From: DASZHJ01 sp035604335
Lineage (GTDB): Bacteria > Pseudomonadota > Alphaproteobacteria > ATCC43930 > CGMCC-115725
Reading direction: 5' to 3'
DNA length: 64,000 nucleotides
Assembly: GCA_035604335.1 (NCBI GenBank)
Contig: DATNIT010000133.1
Location: forward strand, 11,108-75,107
This document shows positions 38,251 to 48,646 of the stretch, in pieces. The notes under the pieces were generated by a model. That model did no database searches and was not told where the DNA came from. It saw nothing but the letters and a program-made list of their open reading frames with translations. The stretch's first letter is position 1; every line of letters starts with the position of its first letter. Position numbers and translations under genes: made by a program.

Positions 38251-38268
38251 ATTCTCGTATACGAGTAT
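38251..38268. promoter_or_regulatory. Operator of the second GntR regulator
   Basis: ATTCTCGTATACGAGTAT contains a perfect 12-base palindrome CTCGTATACGAG (38254-38265) with two more paired bases further out. A partial direct copy (CTCGTAT) lies just to the left at 38247-38253. It sits 50 bases from the GntR start and 36 bases from the oxidoreductase start. The sequence differs from the operator of the first GntR gene, so the two regulators should not cross-bind. Confidence 0.65.
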
Positions 38269-38300
38269 CCAAGCAGGGCAAGAGCAGCGAGGAGCGCGAG

Positions 38301-39536
38301 ATGCCCGGTTCAATGGCCGCGAACCGCCGCCGCCCCGATGGCAAGCCGGTCGATGCGATCGTCATCGGCGGCGGCATATCCGGATGCACGCTGGCTTACG
38401 AGCTCGCGTCGCGGAAGGCGGGTGTCGTCCTGCTCGAGCAAAACGCGATCGCCGCCGAAGCCTCCGGGCGCAACACGGGCACGGTCCTGAGCGGACCGCA
38501 GAGGGAGGTCGTGGAGCTTCTCGACGCGAGCGCGGAGATCTATGCCGAGATCGCGCAAGGTCCGGTGCCCTTCGAGTTCGCGAGGATCGGCCACCTCCTG
38601 ATCTCGGAGGACGAGGCGAGCTACGCGGCGGTCGCCGCCGTCGCCGAGCGCTACCGGGCGGCGGGCGTCGGCATGGAAGCCGTGTCAGGCAGGGATCTCG
38701 CGCGCGACTATCCCAGACTGGGATTCAACGTCGCCGGCGGCTACTTCGTCGGGCGGGCCTGGACGCTCGAGCCGATGGGCGCCACGCATGCAGTCGCGCA
38801 CGCCGCGCGCGAAGCCGGGGCGACGATCAAGACCGGCGTCCGCGTCGCTCAGATCGTCTCGCGCAATGGCCGGGTGGAAGGTGTCCTGACGGACCAGGGC
38901 ATTCTCTCGGCTGATCTGGTGTTCATCGCCAATGGCCTCTGGATGGGGGACCTGCTGCGCCGAACCGTCGGGGACGGACCGTTGCCCGGCCTGCCGTTCA
39001 CCGCTGGCCGCGGCTGGCTGATCCAGCTGGGCAAGCTCGACTTCGAGCTTCCCTGGATCGTCGAGGAGCTCACGTGGCCCGACCAGGAGGAGCTGGGGAA
39101 GCGGATGTCGCTCGATGGGCTTGCCGATGTCGCGGAGCGCAAGGACGACCGGCCGGCCGTGGAGGCCATCTGCCTCAATCCCATGCTTGGCGGCGACGCG
39201 CGCCTCGGCGCCTCCGTGCAGCCGGCGTTTCGCGATCTCCTCCGCAACACGGACATGCCGAGCCGCATTGCAGCGAGAGCGCTGCGAATGATCGCCGGCC
39301 TGGGCTCGTTGCGGGTGACCAATGCCTATCTCGGCAACCGGCCGATGCTCTCCGATGGTCTGCCGGTCGCGGGTCGAACGCCGATCGAGGGTCTCTTTGT
39401 GCACGGAGGCATGGGATCGATCGGAATGGCCGCCGCACCGGCCACCGCGCGATGGTTGGTCGATGCCGTGATGTCCGGTGACGGCAACCCCGCGCAAGCG
39501 TGGCTGCTGCCGACCCGCTTCCCGGGCTGGCGCTGA
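38301..39536 (+). CDS. FAD-dependent oxidoreductase (DAO family)
   Basis: This 411-residue glycine oxidase/sarcosine oxidase-type flavoprotein has the dinucleotide fold VDAIVIGGGISGCTLAYELA at about 17-36, ending in the ribose-binding Glu of LLEQNAIAAEASGRNTG. The C-terminal LFVHGGMGSIGMAAAPATA is the second FAD-contacting segment. The DAO family deaminates or demethylates amines; the substrate here is unknown. It is likely controlled by the divergent GntR regulator. Confidence 0.88.
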   Translation: MPGSMAANRRRPDGKPVDAIVIGGGISGCTLAYELASRKAGVVLLEQNAIAAEASGRNTGTVLSGPQREVVELLDASAEIYAEIAQGPVPFEFARIGHLLISEDEASYAAVAAVAERYRAAGVGMEAVSGRDLARDYPRLGFNVAGGYFVGRAWTLEPMGATHAVAHAAREAGATIKTGVRVAQIVSRNGRVEGVLTDQGILSADLVFIANGLWMGDLLRRTVGDGPLPGLPFTAGRGWLIQLGKLDFELPWIVEELTWPDQEELGKRMSLDGLADVAERKDDRPAVEAICLNPMLGGDARLGASVQPAFRDLLRNTDMPSRIAARALRMIAGLGSLRVTNAYLGNRPMLSDGLPVAGRTPIEGLFVHGGMGSIGMAAAPATARWLVDAVMSGDGNPAQAWLLPTRFPGWR

Positions 39537-39540
39537 CGGC

Positions 39541-40020
39541 TTACGGAAAATATCGCTTGCCGGCGATCTCGCGTTGGGCGTCGGCGGGGTCGACGAGCAC
39601 CACGACGAAGATGTCGGGCTCGGGATCGACCAGCGTGATGCTGGGCTCGTATTTCTCCGTCTGGATCTTGGCATAGACGGTCTGACCGCCGGCCACCGTG
39701 ACCGTCTTGTCCTTCCAGGGGTAGATCGCGGAGTAGGGCACCGAGATCAGATAGGTGCCGGGCGGCATGTCGCGGTAGGAGACGCCGCCATTCTCCGAGA
39801 CCGCCACCGGCGCTCCGTTGAGCGCGATGAAGGGGCGCTGATCGCTGTCGTAGAGCGAATAGTCGCGATAGAAGAAGAACCGCGCGCGGTCCGCGGGCAC
39901 CGGCGGGATTTGCGACGCTACCGCGGCAAAGCGCGTGCCCGGCGGCTCGCCGCCGCCGACGCAGGCCGAGAGCCCGAGGGCGATCGCGACGATCAGGGCT
40001 GGGACGAACGGGTTTCTCAT
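39541..40020 (-). CDS. Lipoprotein, DUF2846-like
   Basis: A 159-residue protein starts at ATG 40020 with a lipoprotein signal (MRNPFVPALIVAIALGLSAC, lipobox LSAC with Cys20). The mature part has the pattern of a transthyretin-like DUF2846 fold: RARFFFYRDYSLYDS, then GGVSYRDMPPGTYLISVPY and AKIQTEKY. Function is unknown. It is followed on the upstream side by another small lipoprotein gene in the same direction. Confidence 0.78.
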   Translation of the reverse strand: MRNPFVPALIVAIALGLSACVGGGEPPGTRFAAVASQIPPVPADRARFFFYRDYSLYDSDQRPFIALNGAPVAVSENGGVSYRDMPPGTYLISVPYSAIYPWKDKTVTVAGGQTVYAKIQTEKYEPSITLVDPEPDIFVVVLVDPADAQREIAGKRYFP

Positions 40021-40143
40021 CGGGTTGCCTCGACTCTGTGGCCCTTCCCCGGAATCATCCGCCGATCGACGCGGCTCGCAAGTAATTCTTCTGTCAAATT
40101 CTTCACGATTTCCGGATCGAGGCCCGTCGTCCGGCGCGCCCAC

Positions 40144-40476
40144 TCACCGGAGGTACTCATAGGAGAGCAGCACGCCCTGCTGGTCGAAGGTGAGCGTGAC
40201 CTGCCCGGCCACGGTATCCGTCGTGCTGCCGATCGGACCGAAGCCCGGCGCAAAAGCCGCCACCGGCCCGGTCTGCAGGTGGATGTACCGATAGGTCACG
40301 ACGTGCCGGCCGTCGGCCATGGTCGCGTCGCGGAGCGGCGGGCCCCAGGATTTCGCGAGCTCGGTATTGGTGGTCCGTCCCACGGCGAGCTCGGAGAGCT
40401 GGTCGCGCTCGATGGTGCCTTGGCTCGAGCAATCCGCGAGCAAAGCCGCCGTCAGCAGGATGGCCCAGGTCTTCAT
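40144..40476 (-). CDS. Small lipoprotein, SmpA/OmlA-like
   Basis: A 110-residue protein has a lipobox LLADC (Cys16). The remainder (LSELAVGRTTNTELAKSWGP, then TYRYIH and QVTLTFDQQGVLLSY) fits the small BamE/SmpA-like fold in which a helix-helix start is followed by three strands. It is divergent from the enoyl-CoA hydratase gene. Outer-membrane location is inferred. Confidence 0.72.
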   Translation of the reverse strand: MKTWAILLTAALLADCSSQGTIERDQLSELAVGRTTNTELAKSWGPPLRDATMADGRHVVTYRYIHLQTGPVAAFAPGFGPIGSTTDTVAGQVTLTFDQQGVLLSYEYLR

Positions 40477-40595
40477 GGCTGCCGTCCGTCCATTTCAATG
40501 AGGTGGGCCCGCGCGCCGCGCGGCGCAAGGCCGCGGCCACGGGGTCGAGTCCGGGCAGCCGTTGCGGAGCGCCGGTATCCGCGGGTAGCCTTGCC

Positions 40596-40622
40596 GTGCG
40601 GGCGTTCCCTGAGCGCCCGCAC
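40596..40622. other. Stem-loop in the divergent gap before the enoyl-CoA hydratase gene
   Basis: GTGCGGGCG and CGCCCGCAC pair perfectly around a 9-base loop. The gap (40477-40707) otherwise shows nothing recognisable. It may be a leader hairpin or terminator-like structure; no T-run follows. Confidence 0.4.
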
Positions 40623-40707
40623 CATTCGCGGAGCAGAGCTTAGCCTGATCAGTTTCATCAACCCCCCGAAATCGGCGCCGTAACGCGGGATACCGGAGAC
40701 CGTATTT

Positions 40708-41505
40708 ATGAACGACACCGTGCTCTATGCCAGCGACGGCAGCATCGCCACCCTGACCTTCAACCGACCCAAGGTGATGAACGCCTTGGACAGCGGCATG
40801 CGCGAGGGGCTCGAGGCGGCGGTCGACCGTATCGAGTCGGATCGCGGCGTCCGCGTGGTCGTGCTGAAGGGCGCGGGCGGCGGCTTCATGGCCGGCGGCG
40901 ACATCAAGTTCTTCACGGAGATCACGCCGCTCGCGCCCGCGGAGCGCAGCCGGCGGTTCGAGAAATTCATCCACCATGTGCATCCCTTGATTCTGCGGTT
41001 GCGCCGGCTGCGGCAACCGCTCATCGCGAGCGTGCATGGGCCTGTCGCGGGTATCGGCATGAGCTTCCTGATGGCCTGCGATCTCGCGATCGCCGCCGAG
41101 GACAGCTTCTATACGCTCGCTTACTGCCACCTCGGCACCAGCCCCGACGGCGGCTCGACCTTCTTCCTGCCGCGCACTCTCGGCATGAAGCGCGCGATGG
41201 AGGTGGCGCTGCTCGGCGACCGCTTCGACGCCAAGACCGCGCTCGCCTGGGGCCTCGTCAACTGGGTGGTGCCGGCGGCGGAGCTCGCGGAGCGCACGGC
41301 CGCGCTGGCGCGGCGCCTCGCAAGCGGTCCCGCCGAGGCCTATGCCGGCACCAAGCGGCTGCTCTCCCAATCCCTCGGCGTCTCGCTCGAGACCCAGCTG
41401 CAGGCCGAAGCCGAGAGCTTCGCGCGCTGCACCGGCACCGAGGACTTCGTCGAGGGCGTCGCCGCCTTCATCGCCAAACGCCCACCCAAATTCCAGGGCC
41501 GGTAG
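40708..41505 (+). CDS. Enoyl-CoA hydratase/isomerase family protein
   Basis: This 265-residue crotonase has the start TLTFNRPKVMNALDSGMREG, the oxyanion-hole segments AGGGFMAGGDIKFF and SVHGPVAGIGMSFLMACD, and LGTSPDGGSTFFLPRTLG. The position of the second catalytic Glu of true hydratases (usually GxxPEGG) reads SPDGG, as in isomerase-like members, so the reaction may be isomerisation rather than hydration. It is not next to the fad cluster; its role is probably in another acyl-CoA pathway. Confidence 0.87.
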   Translation: MNDTVLYASDGSIATLTFNRPKVMNALDSGMREGLEAAVDRIESDRGVRVVVLKGAGGGFMAGGDIKFFTEITPLAPAERSRRFEKFIHHVHPLILRLRRLRQPLIASVHGPVAGIGMSFLMACDLAIAAEDSFYTLAYCHLGTSPDGGSTFFLPRTLGMKRAMEVALLGDRFDAKTALAWGLVNWVVPAAELAERTAALARRLASGPAEAYAGTKRLLSQSLGVSLETQLQAEAESFARCTGTEDFVEGVAAFIAKRPPKFQGR

Positions 41506-41570
41506 CAAGACTAAAGAGTCGCCGCGGAGACGCGGAGAGCACAGAGAAGCGAATGCTGCACGCTCTCTTT

Positions 41571-41682
41571 GCGTCCTTCGACGCGCTTTCGCTTGCTCAG
41601 GATGAGGGGCGTTGTGATTGGGTCGCTCCCGTGCCCCTCATCCTGAGCAAGCGCCCCATTTGGAGCGCGCGTCGAAGGACGC
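41571..41682. repeat. Inverted-repeat element (family B, copy 1)
   Basis: The left arm starts GCGTCCTTCGACGCGC and continues to TTGCTCAGGATGAGGGGC at 41610. The right arm (41633-41682) reads the reverse complement of both halves, GCCCCTCATCCTGAGCAAGC and CGTCGAAGGACGC. It ends 5 bases from the stop of the minus-strand regulator gene, so it would form a long hairpin in that mRNA's 3' end. A related copy is at 58990-59108. A separate short CGGAGACGCGGAGAGCACAG segment lies just before it. Confidence 0.85.
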
Positions 41683-41686
41683 ATGT

Positions 41687-43105
<1,419 letters not shown>

Positions 43106-43162
43106 GGGCTGCACTCTCCGCCCCATGCCGGCTTTTCACAAGTGGCAAGTTTACAGACGCCG

Positions 43163-43181
43163 CTTGTAAAGAGTTTACAAG
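43163..43181. promoter_or_regulatory. Inverted-repeat operator between the ScfR-like gene and aceA
   Basis: CTTGTAAA-GAG-TTTACAAG is a perfect 8-base inverted repeat. A weaker pair of half-sites, TTCACAAG and CAAGTTTACAG, lies just to its left (43133-43156). The gap spans 43106-43279. The location and AC-containing half-site resemble RamB/ScfR-type sites, so it probably controls both genes. Confidence 0.65.
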
Positions 43182-43279
43182 CCCACGCTTTTCCAAGGTT
43201 TTTTCTGGAAATCGGAGGTGCAAGCCGGCGTTATCCCCCCGATATTGCGCCGCAGCGACTGTCCCTTAAGGAGACCCCC

Positions 43280-44566
<1,287 letters not shown>

Positions 44567-44598
44567 TCCCGCAGCATGACCGCAGGAGGACACACGCC

Positions 44599-44853
44599 AT
44601 GAGCCAAGCCGCCGAGGACATCACGCGCAAGTCGCGCGCTTTCCACGAGAAGTTCAGAGATCGCGAGCTCGACGACTATCTCAAGAGTCTGTCGCGCAAG
44701 ATCGAGGACGCCGACACGCTCTATCATCACTTCGGCCACCTTTTGAAGCACGTGCGCGCGACCGTGGCGCATCCGGTTCGCTCCAAGCACCTGCAGGGCG
44801 CCATCGAGACCGCGGAACGCTGCCTCAAACGGTTTGAGACCGAGCGTTCGTAG
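44599..44853 (+). CDS. Small helical protein downstream of isocitrate lyase
   Basis: An 84-residue, highly charged helical protein (RAFHEKFRDRELDDYLKSLS near the start) begins at ATG 44599 after GCAGGAGG, 32 bases past aceA and in the same direction. No domain is recognised. Its placement suggests co-transcription with aceA and perhaps a small accessory role; this is inference. Confidence 0.7.
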   Translation: MSQAAEDITRKSRAFHEKFRDRELDDYLKSLSRKIEDADTLYHHFGHLLKHVRATVAHPVRSKHLQGAIETAERCLKRFETERS

Positions 44854-44864
44854 CGGTAGTTCAG

Positions 44865-44943
44865 CACAGAGGCAGTGAGGCGGCGAGTGAGTGAGCAGGC
44901 GTTTCGCGTCGGGAATCCTTCTCACTGCCTCATTGCCTCTGTG
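44865..44943. repeat. Long stem-loop, related to CAGAGGCAGTGAGG repeats
   Basis: CACAGAGGCAGTGAGG and its near reverse complement CCTCATTGCCTCTGTG (15 of 16 pairs) flank a 47-base loop that holds further GAGTGAG and CTCACTG pairs. It fills the gap between the small gene and the SDR gene and may act as a terminator. Confidence 0.6.
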
Positions 44944-44993
44944 GTTCGCTTATTTTTTCCGCTAGCCTCTCTCGGCAAATAGGGAGGCATACG

Positions 44994-45812
44994 ATGGCGG
45001 ACCTCAAGGGCAAGACGCTCTTCATCACCGGCGCCTCGCGCGGCATCGGTCTTGCGATCGCGCTCCGCGCCGCGCGCGACGGCGCCAACGTGGTGATCGC
45101 GGCCAAGACCACGGATCCGCATCCGAAGCTGCCCGGCACCATCTTCACCGCCGCCAAGGAGATCGAGGCGGTAGGTGGCCAAGCGTTGCCGGTCATGACC
45201 GACATCCGCTTCGAGGATCAGGTGCAGGCGGCGGTGGAGGCCGCGGTCAAGCGCTTCGGCGGCGTCGACATCCTCGTCAACAACGCGAGCGCGATCAGCC
45301 TCACCGGCACGCTGGAGACGCCGATCAAGCGCTTCGATCTCATGATGGGGATCAACACCCGCGGCACCTTCCTCTGCTCGCAGGCCTGCCTGCCGGCGCT
45401 CAAGCGCGCGGCCAATCCGCATATCCTCACGCTCTCGCCGCCCATCAATCTGAGCCCGCGCTGGTTCGCGCCGCACGTCGCCTACACCATCGCGAAATAC
45501 GGCATGAGCCTCTGCGTCCTCGGGATGGCGGAGGAATTCCGCGGCGCGGGCGTCGCGGTGAACGCGCTCTGGCCGCGTACGATCATCGCGACGGCCGCGC
45601 TGCAGATGATCCCGGGCGTCGACGCCGGCTGGGGTCGCAAGCCCGAGATCCTCGCCGACGCCGCGCACTGGATCCTGACCCAGCCGAGCCGCGCGCTCAC
45701 CGGCAATTTCTTCATCGACGAGGACGTGCTCGCCCGCGCCGGCGTCGCCGATCTCTCGGCCTACGCGGTCGATCCCGCGAAGACGCTCCGGAAGGATCTT
45801 TTCCTGGACTAG
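44994..45812 (+). CDS. Short-chain dehydrogenase/reductase (HSDL2-like)
   Basis: This 272-residue NAD(P)-dependent SDR has the cofactor motif ITGASRGIGLAIALRA near residue 12, VNNASAISLTGT, and the catalytic YTIAKYGMSL. The segment AAKTTDPHPKLPGTIFTAAK after the first fold is a feature of the HSDL2/hydroxysteroid-type group of bacterial SDRs found near fatty-acid genes. Substrate is unknown. Confidence 0.87.
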   Translation: MADLKGKTLFITGASRGIGLAIALRAARDGANVVIAAKTTDPHPKLPGTIFTAAKEIEAVGGQALPVMTDIRFEDQVQAAVEAAVKRFGGVDILVNNASAISLTGTLETPIKRFDLMMGINTRGTFLCSQACLPALKRAANPHILTLSPPINLSPRWFAPHVAYTIAKYGMSLCVLGMAEEFRGAGVAVNALWPRTIIATAALQMIPGVDAGWGRKPEILADAAHWILTQPSRALTGNFFIDEDVLARAGVADLSAYAVDPAKTLRKDLFLD

Positions 45813-45847
45813 GATCGTGCCGCGCGCGGGCGGCTCAGCGGCGGATG

Positions 45848-46297
45848 CTAGCATACCACCGTCAGCGGGCAGGGCGAAAGTCCCAGGAGCTTGAACGTGA
45901 CGCTGCCGAACATGAAGCCCGCGAGCCGGCTTCGCCCGAGATGCCCGACCACCAGCATGTCACACCGGTCCTCGCGCGCGAACTGGGCGAGCTGCTCGGC
46001 CACCACGCCTGCGCGCCACTCCGTGCGGATCCGCACCCCGTCATACACGGCTGCCCGCTTCTTGGCGGCGGTCAAGATCTGGTTGGCATAGGCTTCCACC
46101 AGGTCCCCCCACGCGGTCAGATGCTCTGCCCGCATGTGCTCCTGCAGGCCCTGGTCCGTGGCGGGGAGCGCCTCGGCAATCGTCACGAGCACCAGCTCGG
46201 CCCACCTCGCCTGGGCGAGCTCGGCGGCGAAGTCGACCGCCCTCAACGCGGAGTCCGAGCCGTCGACGCCGACCGCGATGCGCTGCACGGACGTCAT
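45848..46297 (-). CDS. Universal stress protein, single-domain ATP-binding type
   Basis: A 149-residue UspA starts at ATG 46297 (MTSVQRIAVGVDGSDSA), and the nucleotide motif G-2x-G-9x-GS is complete in GHLGRSRLAGFMFGS. A TTG at 46345 would extend it by 16 residues. It follows the 86-residue hypothetical gene in the same direction by 93 bases. Confidence 0.87.
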   Translation of the reverse strand: MTSVQRIAVGVDGSDSALRAVDFAAELAQARWAELVLVTIAEALPATDQGLQEHMRAEHLTAWGDLVEAYANQILTAAKKRAAVYDGVRIRTEWRAGVVAEQLAQFAREDRCDMLVVGHLGRSRLAGFMFGSVTFKLLGLSPCPLTVVC

Positions 46298-46390
46298 CTC
46301 CTCGGGCACGGGGGAGGGAGCCTTACGACGCGACAGGACCGCCAACCTCTCGATCGCGGTCGGCGGGCTTGATGGTCTTGGCTCTCTCCG

Positions 46391-46651
46391 TCACTCAGGG
46401 GGCGCCTCGCCCGGATCGGGGTGTCCTGTGTCGCCTCCCGAGTGCAGGTACCGCTGATGCCAATCGACGAGCAGGCCGCCATAGGCACGGCGACCGGCAT
46501 CGAAAACATCGACATAGGCCCGGAACAGCGCGTGCCAGGCCAGCGCGGTGGTCACCACCGTATCGCTCGCCGAGCGCAGGGCAACGTCGTACTGCGCCGG
46601 AAGCGCGTCCATCGGGAGCTCGAGGTCGGGCGCTGGTCGCTCCTGCACCAT
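46391..46651 (-). CDS. Hypothetical helical protein
   Basis: An 86-residue frame with a central helix (SASDTVVTTALAWHALFRAY, then VDVFDAGRRAYGGL) and a Pro/Gly-rich tail. No family is recognised. ATG 46651 has a GAGGTC stretch close to it. Codon use and amino-acid pattern look protein-like but evidence is limited. Confidence 0.5.
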   Translation of the reverse strand: MVQERPAPDLELPMDALPAQYDVALRSASDTVVTTALAWHALFRAYVDVFDAGRRAYGGLLVDWHQRYLHSGGDTGHPDPGEAPPE

Positions 46652-46791
46652 GACCTCGATTACCGCAGTTATGTTACGGCGGCGTGAACGCGCTCGCGCG
46701 CGGTCTCGGCGGTGCCGGATCAGGGTCCGTTACGCCGAGTTCCTCGCCTGCGCTGGCGGGACGTGGCGGGATGCGGCGCGCCTGCGGCTCG

Positions 46792-48486
46792 CTACGCCGC
46801 GCGGACAGTCGCGAGGAACTGGTCGACCTCGCGGCGGAGCGCGTCGGATTGCTTGGCGAGCTCGTCCGCATCCGCCAATACCTCGCCGGCGGTTTGGCCC
46901 GCCTTGTCGACCGCGATGCTGACGCCGGAGATGTTCTTCGACACGTCTTGCGTGCCGCTGGCGGCCTCGTGCACGTTGCGGGTGATCTCCTGAGTCGCCG
47001 CGGTCTGCTCTTCGACCGCGGCCGCGATCGAGGAGGAGATCTCGTTCACCTCCAGGATGGTCTTGGAGATGCTCTGGATGGCGTCGACCGCCGAGCGGGT
47101 CTCGGCCTGGATCGCCGCGACTTGCGCGCGGATGTCGTCGGTCGCCCTGGCGGTCTGGTTGGCGAGCGATTTGACCTCGCTCGCCACCACGGCGAAGCCT
47201 TTTCCGGCCTCGCCGGCGCGTGCCGCCTCGATGGTCGCATTGAGCGCCAGGAGGTTCGTTTGCGAGGCGATGTCGTTGATGAGGGCCACCACCTCGCCGA
47301 TCTTCTGCGCGGATTCCGCCAGCCCCGCGACCGTGGCATTGGTGCGCTCGCCTTCGTCCGCGGCTTTCCTGGAGACCGTGGAGGCCTGCACGACCCGCTG
47401 ACCGATTTCGGCGATCGAGGTCGAGAGCTGTTGCGAGGCCGAGGCGACCGTCTGCACGTTCGTAGTCGCCTGCGTGGCGCCGGCGGCGACCGCCGCCGAC
47501 TGGCTGCGGGCGCTGTCGGTGATCGTGGACATCGATCGGGCGGTGGCCTGCATCTTGCGGGCCGCATTCGCGAGCGTATCGACGAAGCCGCGCACTTTGG
47601 TCTCGAAGGAATTGGCGAGATCGGCCATCGCCTGGCGCTTCTCCTGCTCGGACTTCTGCTTCATTTCCTCCTGCTGGTCCTGCAGGCGCTGCATCTGCTG
47701 GGCATTCTCTTTGAACACCTGCACCGCGCGCGCCATATCGCCGATCTCGTCGCGCCGCCCCGTCTCGCTGATCGAGACGCTGACGTCGCCCTCCGCGAGC
47801 TTCTCCATATTGGCCTTGAGGCTCGTCATGGGTGCGCTGACGTTGCGGCTGATGAGGTACACGGTGCCGACCGACAGAGCGATCAGGCCCAGTGCGGCGA
47901 GGGCGAGGTGCAGCAGACCCGCACGGAATGCCGCTTCCAGGTCGTCGACGTAAACGCCGGTGCCGATCACGAAATCCCACGGCTTGAACCGGCGAACGAG
48001 CGTGAGCTTCTCCAGCGCCTCGGTCTGGCCGGGCTTCGGATAGTAATAGGTCACCAAGCCCTCGTCGGCGTTGCGCACCGCGTCGATCATGGCGGGCGTG
48101 ATCGCCTTGCCGTTGACATCCTTGTTGTCGAGGCGGCTAGTGCCTTCCTGCTTGGGATTCGAGGCGTTGGCGATGGAGATGCCGTCCATCGAATTCACGA
48201 ACAGGTAGTCGACGTGATTGCTGTACCACATCGCGTGAATGTCATCGCGAAACCGCGCGATCGCCTCGTCGCGGGTGATGTGGCCGGCGGCCACTTCGTC
48301 CTGCAGCCCCTGCGCAAGGCCGACCGTGACCTCGACGAGCCCGCGGAGCTTGCCGATCCGCTCCTCCATCATCTGGCTGTGCATGACCGATGCCGCGAGC
48401 GCCAGCGCGACGACCAGCGAGATGGCCGAGAGGCCGAGCACGATGGCAAACTTGAGCTTTATCGACAGCCGATTGAGGAAGGTCAT
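46792..48486 (-). CDS. Methyl-accepting chemotaxis protein with a single Cache domain
   Basis: This 564-residue chemoreceptor has TM1 at 11-34, a periplasmic sCache_2-type domain at about 37-185 (MWYSNHVDYLFVNSMDGISI and PWDFVIGTGVYVDDLEAAF), TM2 at 190-212, a HAMP domain at 213-265 and a signalling hairpin at about 290-560 whose tip reads IASQTNLLALNATIEAARAG. sCache_2 domains sense small organic acids. No che genes are nearby. It is divergent from the diguanylate cyclase. Confidence 0.93.
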   Translation of the reverse strand: MTFLNRLSIKLKFAIVLGLSAISLVVALALAASVMHSQMMEERIGKLRGLVEVTVGLAQGLQDEVAAGHITRDEAIARFRDDIHAMWYSNHVDYLFVNSMDGISIANASNPKQEGTSRLDNKDVNGKAITPAMIDAVRNADEGLVTYYYPKPGQTEALEKLTLVRRFKPWDFVIGTGVYVDDLEAAFRAGLLHLALAALGLIALSVGTVYLISRNVSAPMTSLKANMEKLAEGDVSVSISETGRRDEIGDMARAVQVFKENAQQMQRLQDQQEEMKQKSEQEKRQAMADLANSFETKVRGFVDTLANAARKMQATARSMSTITDSARSQSAAVAAGATQATTNVQTVASASQQLSTSIAEIGQRVVQASTVSRKAADEGERTNATVAGLAESAQKIGEVVALINDIASQTNLLALNATIEAARAGEAGKGFAVVASEVKSLANQTARATDDIRAQVAAIQAETRSAVDAIQSISKTILEVNEISSSIAAAVEEQTAATQEITRNVHEAASGTQDVSKNISGVSIAVDKAGQTAGEVLADADELAKQSDALRREVDQFLATVRAA

Positions 48487-48646
48487 GGGAGGCCCGGGAT
48501 CCGGAAGTTGCCAAGGACGAGGGCGCCGAATTTAGCGTGAGTGCGTGAAGACCTCGTAAAAATCGGCCGCCGCGGACGCTCGAGGCTAAAGTCTTTCCTA
48601 ACGCATGCCCGGATAAAATCGCGGTTTCTCCAGGGGGAGCCAGATC

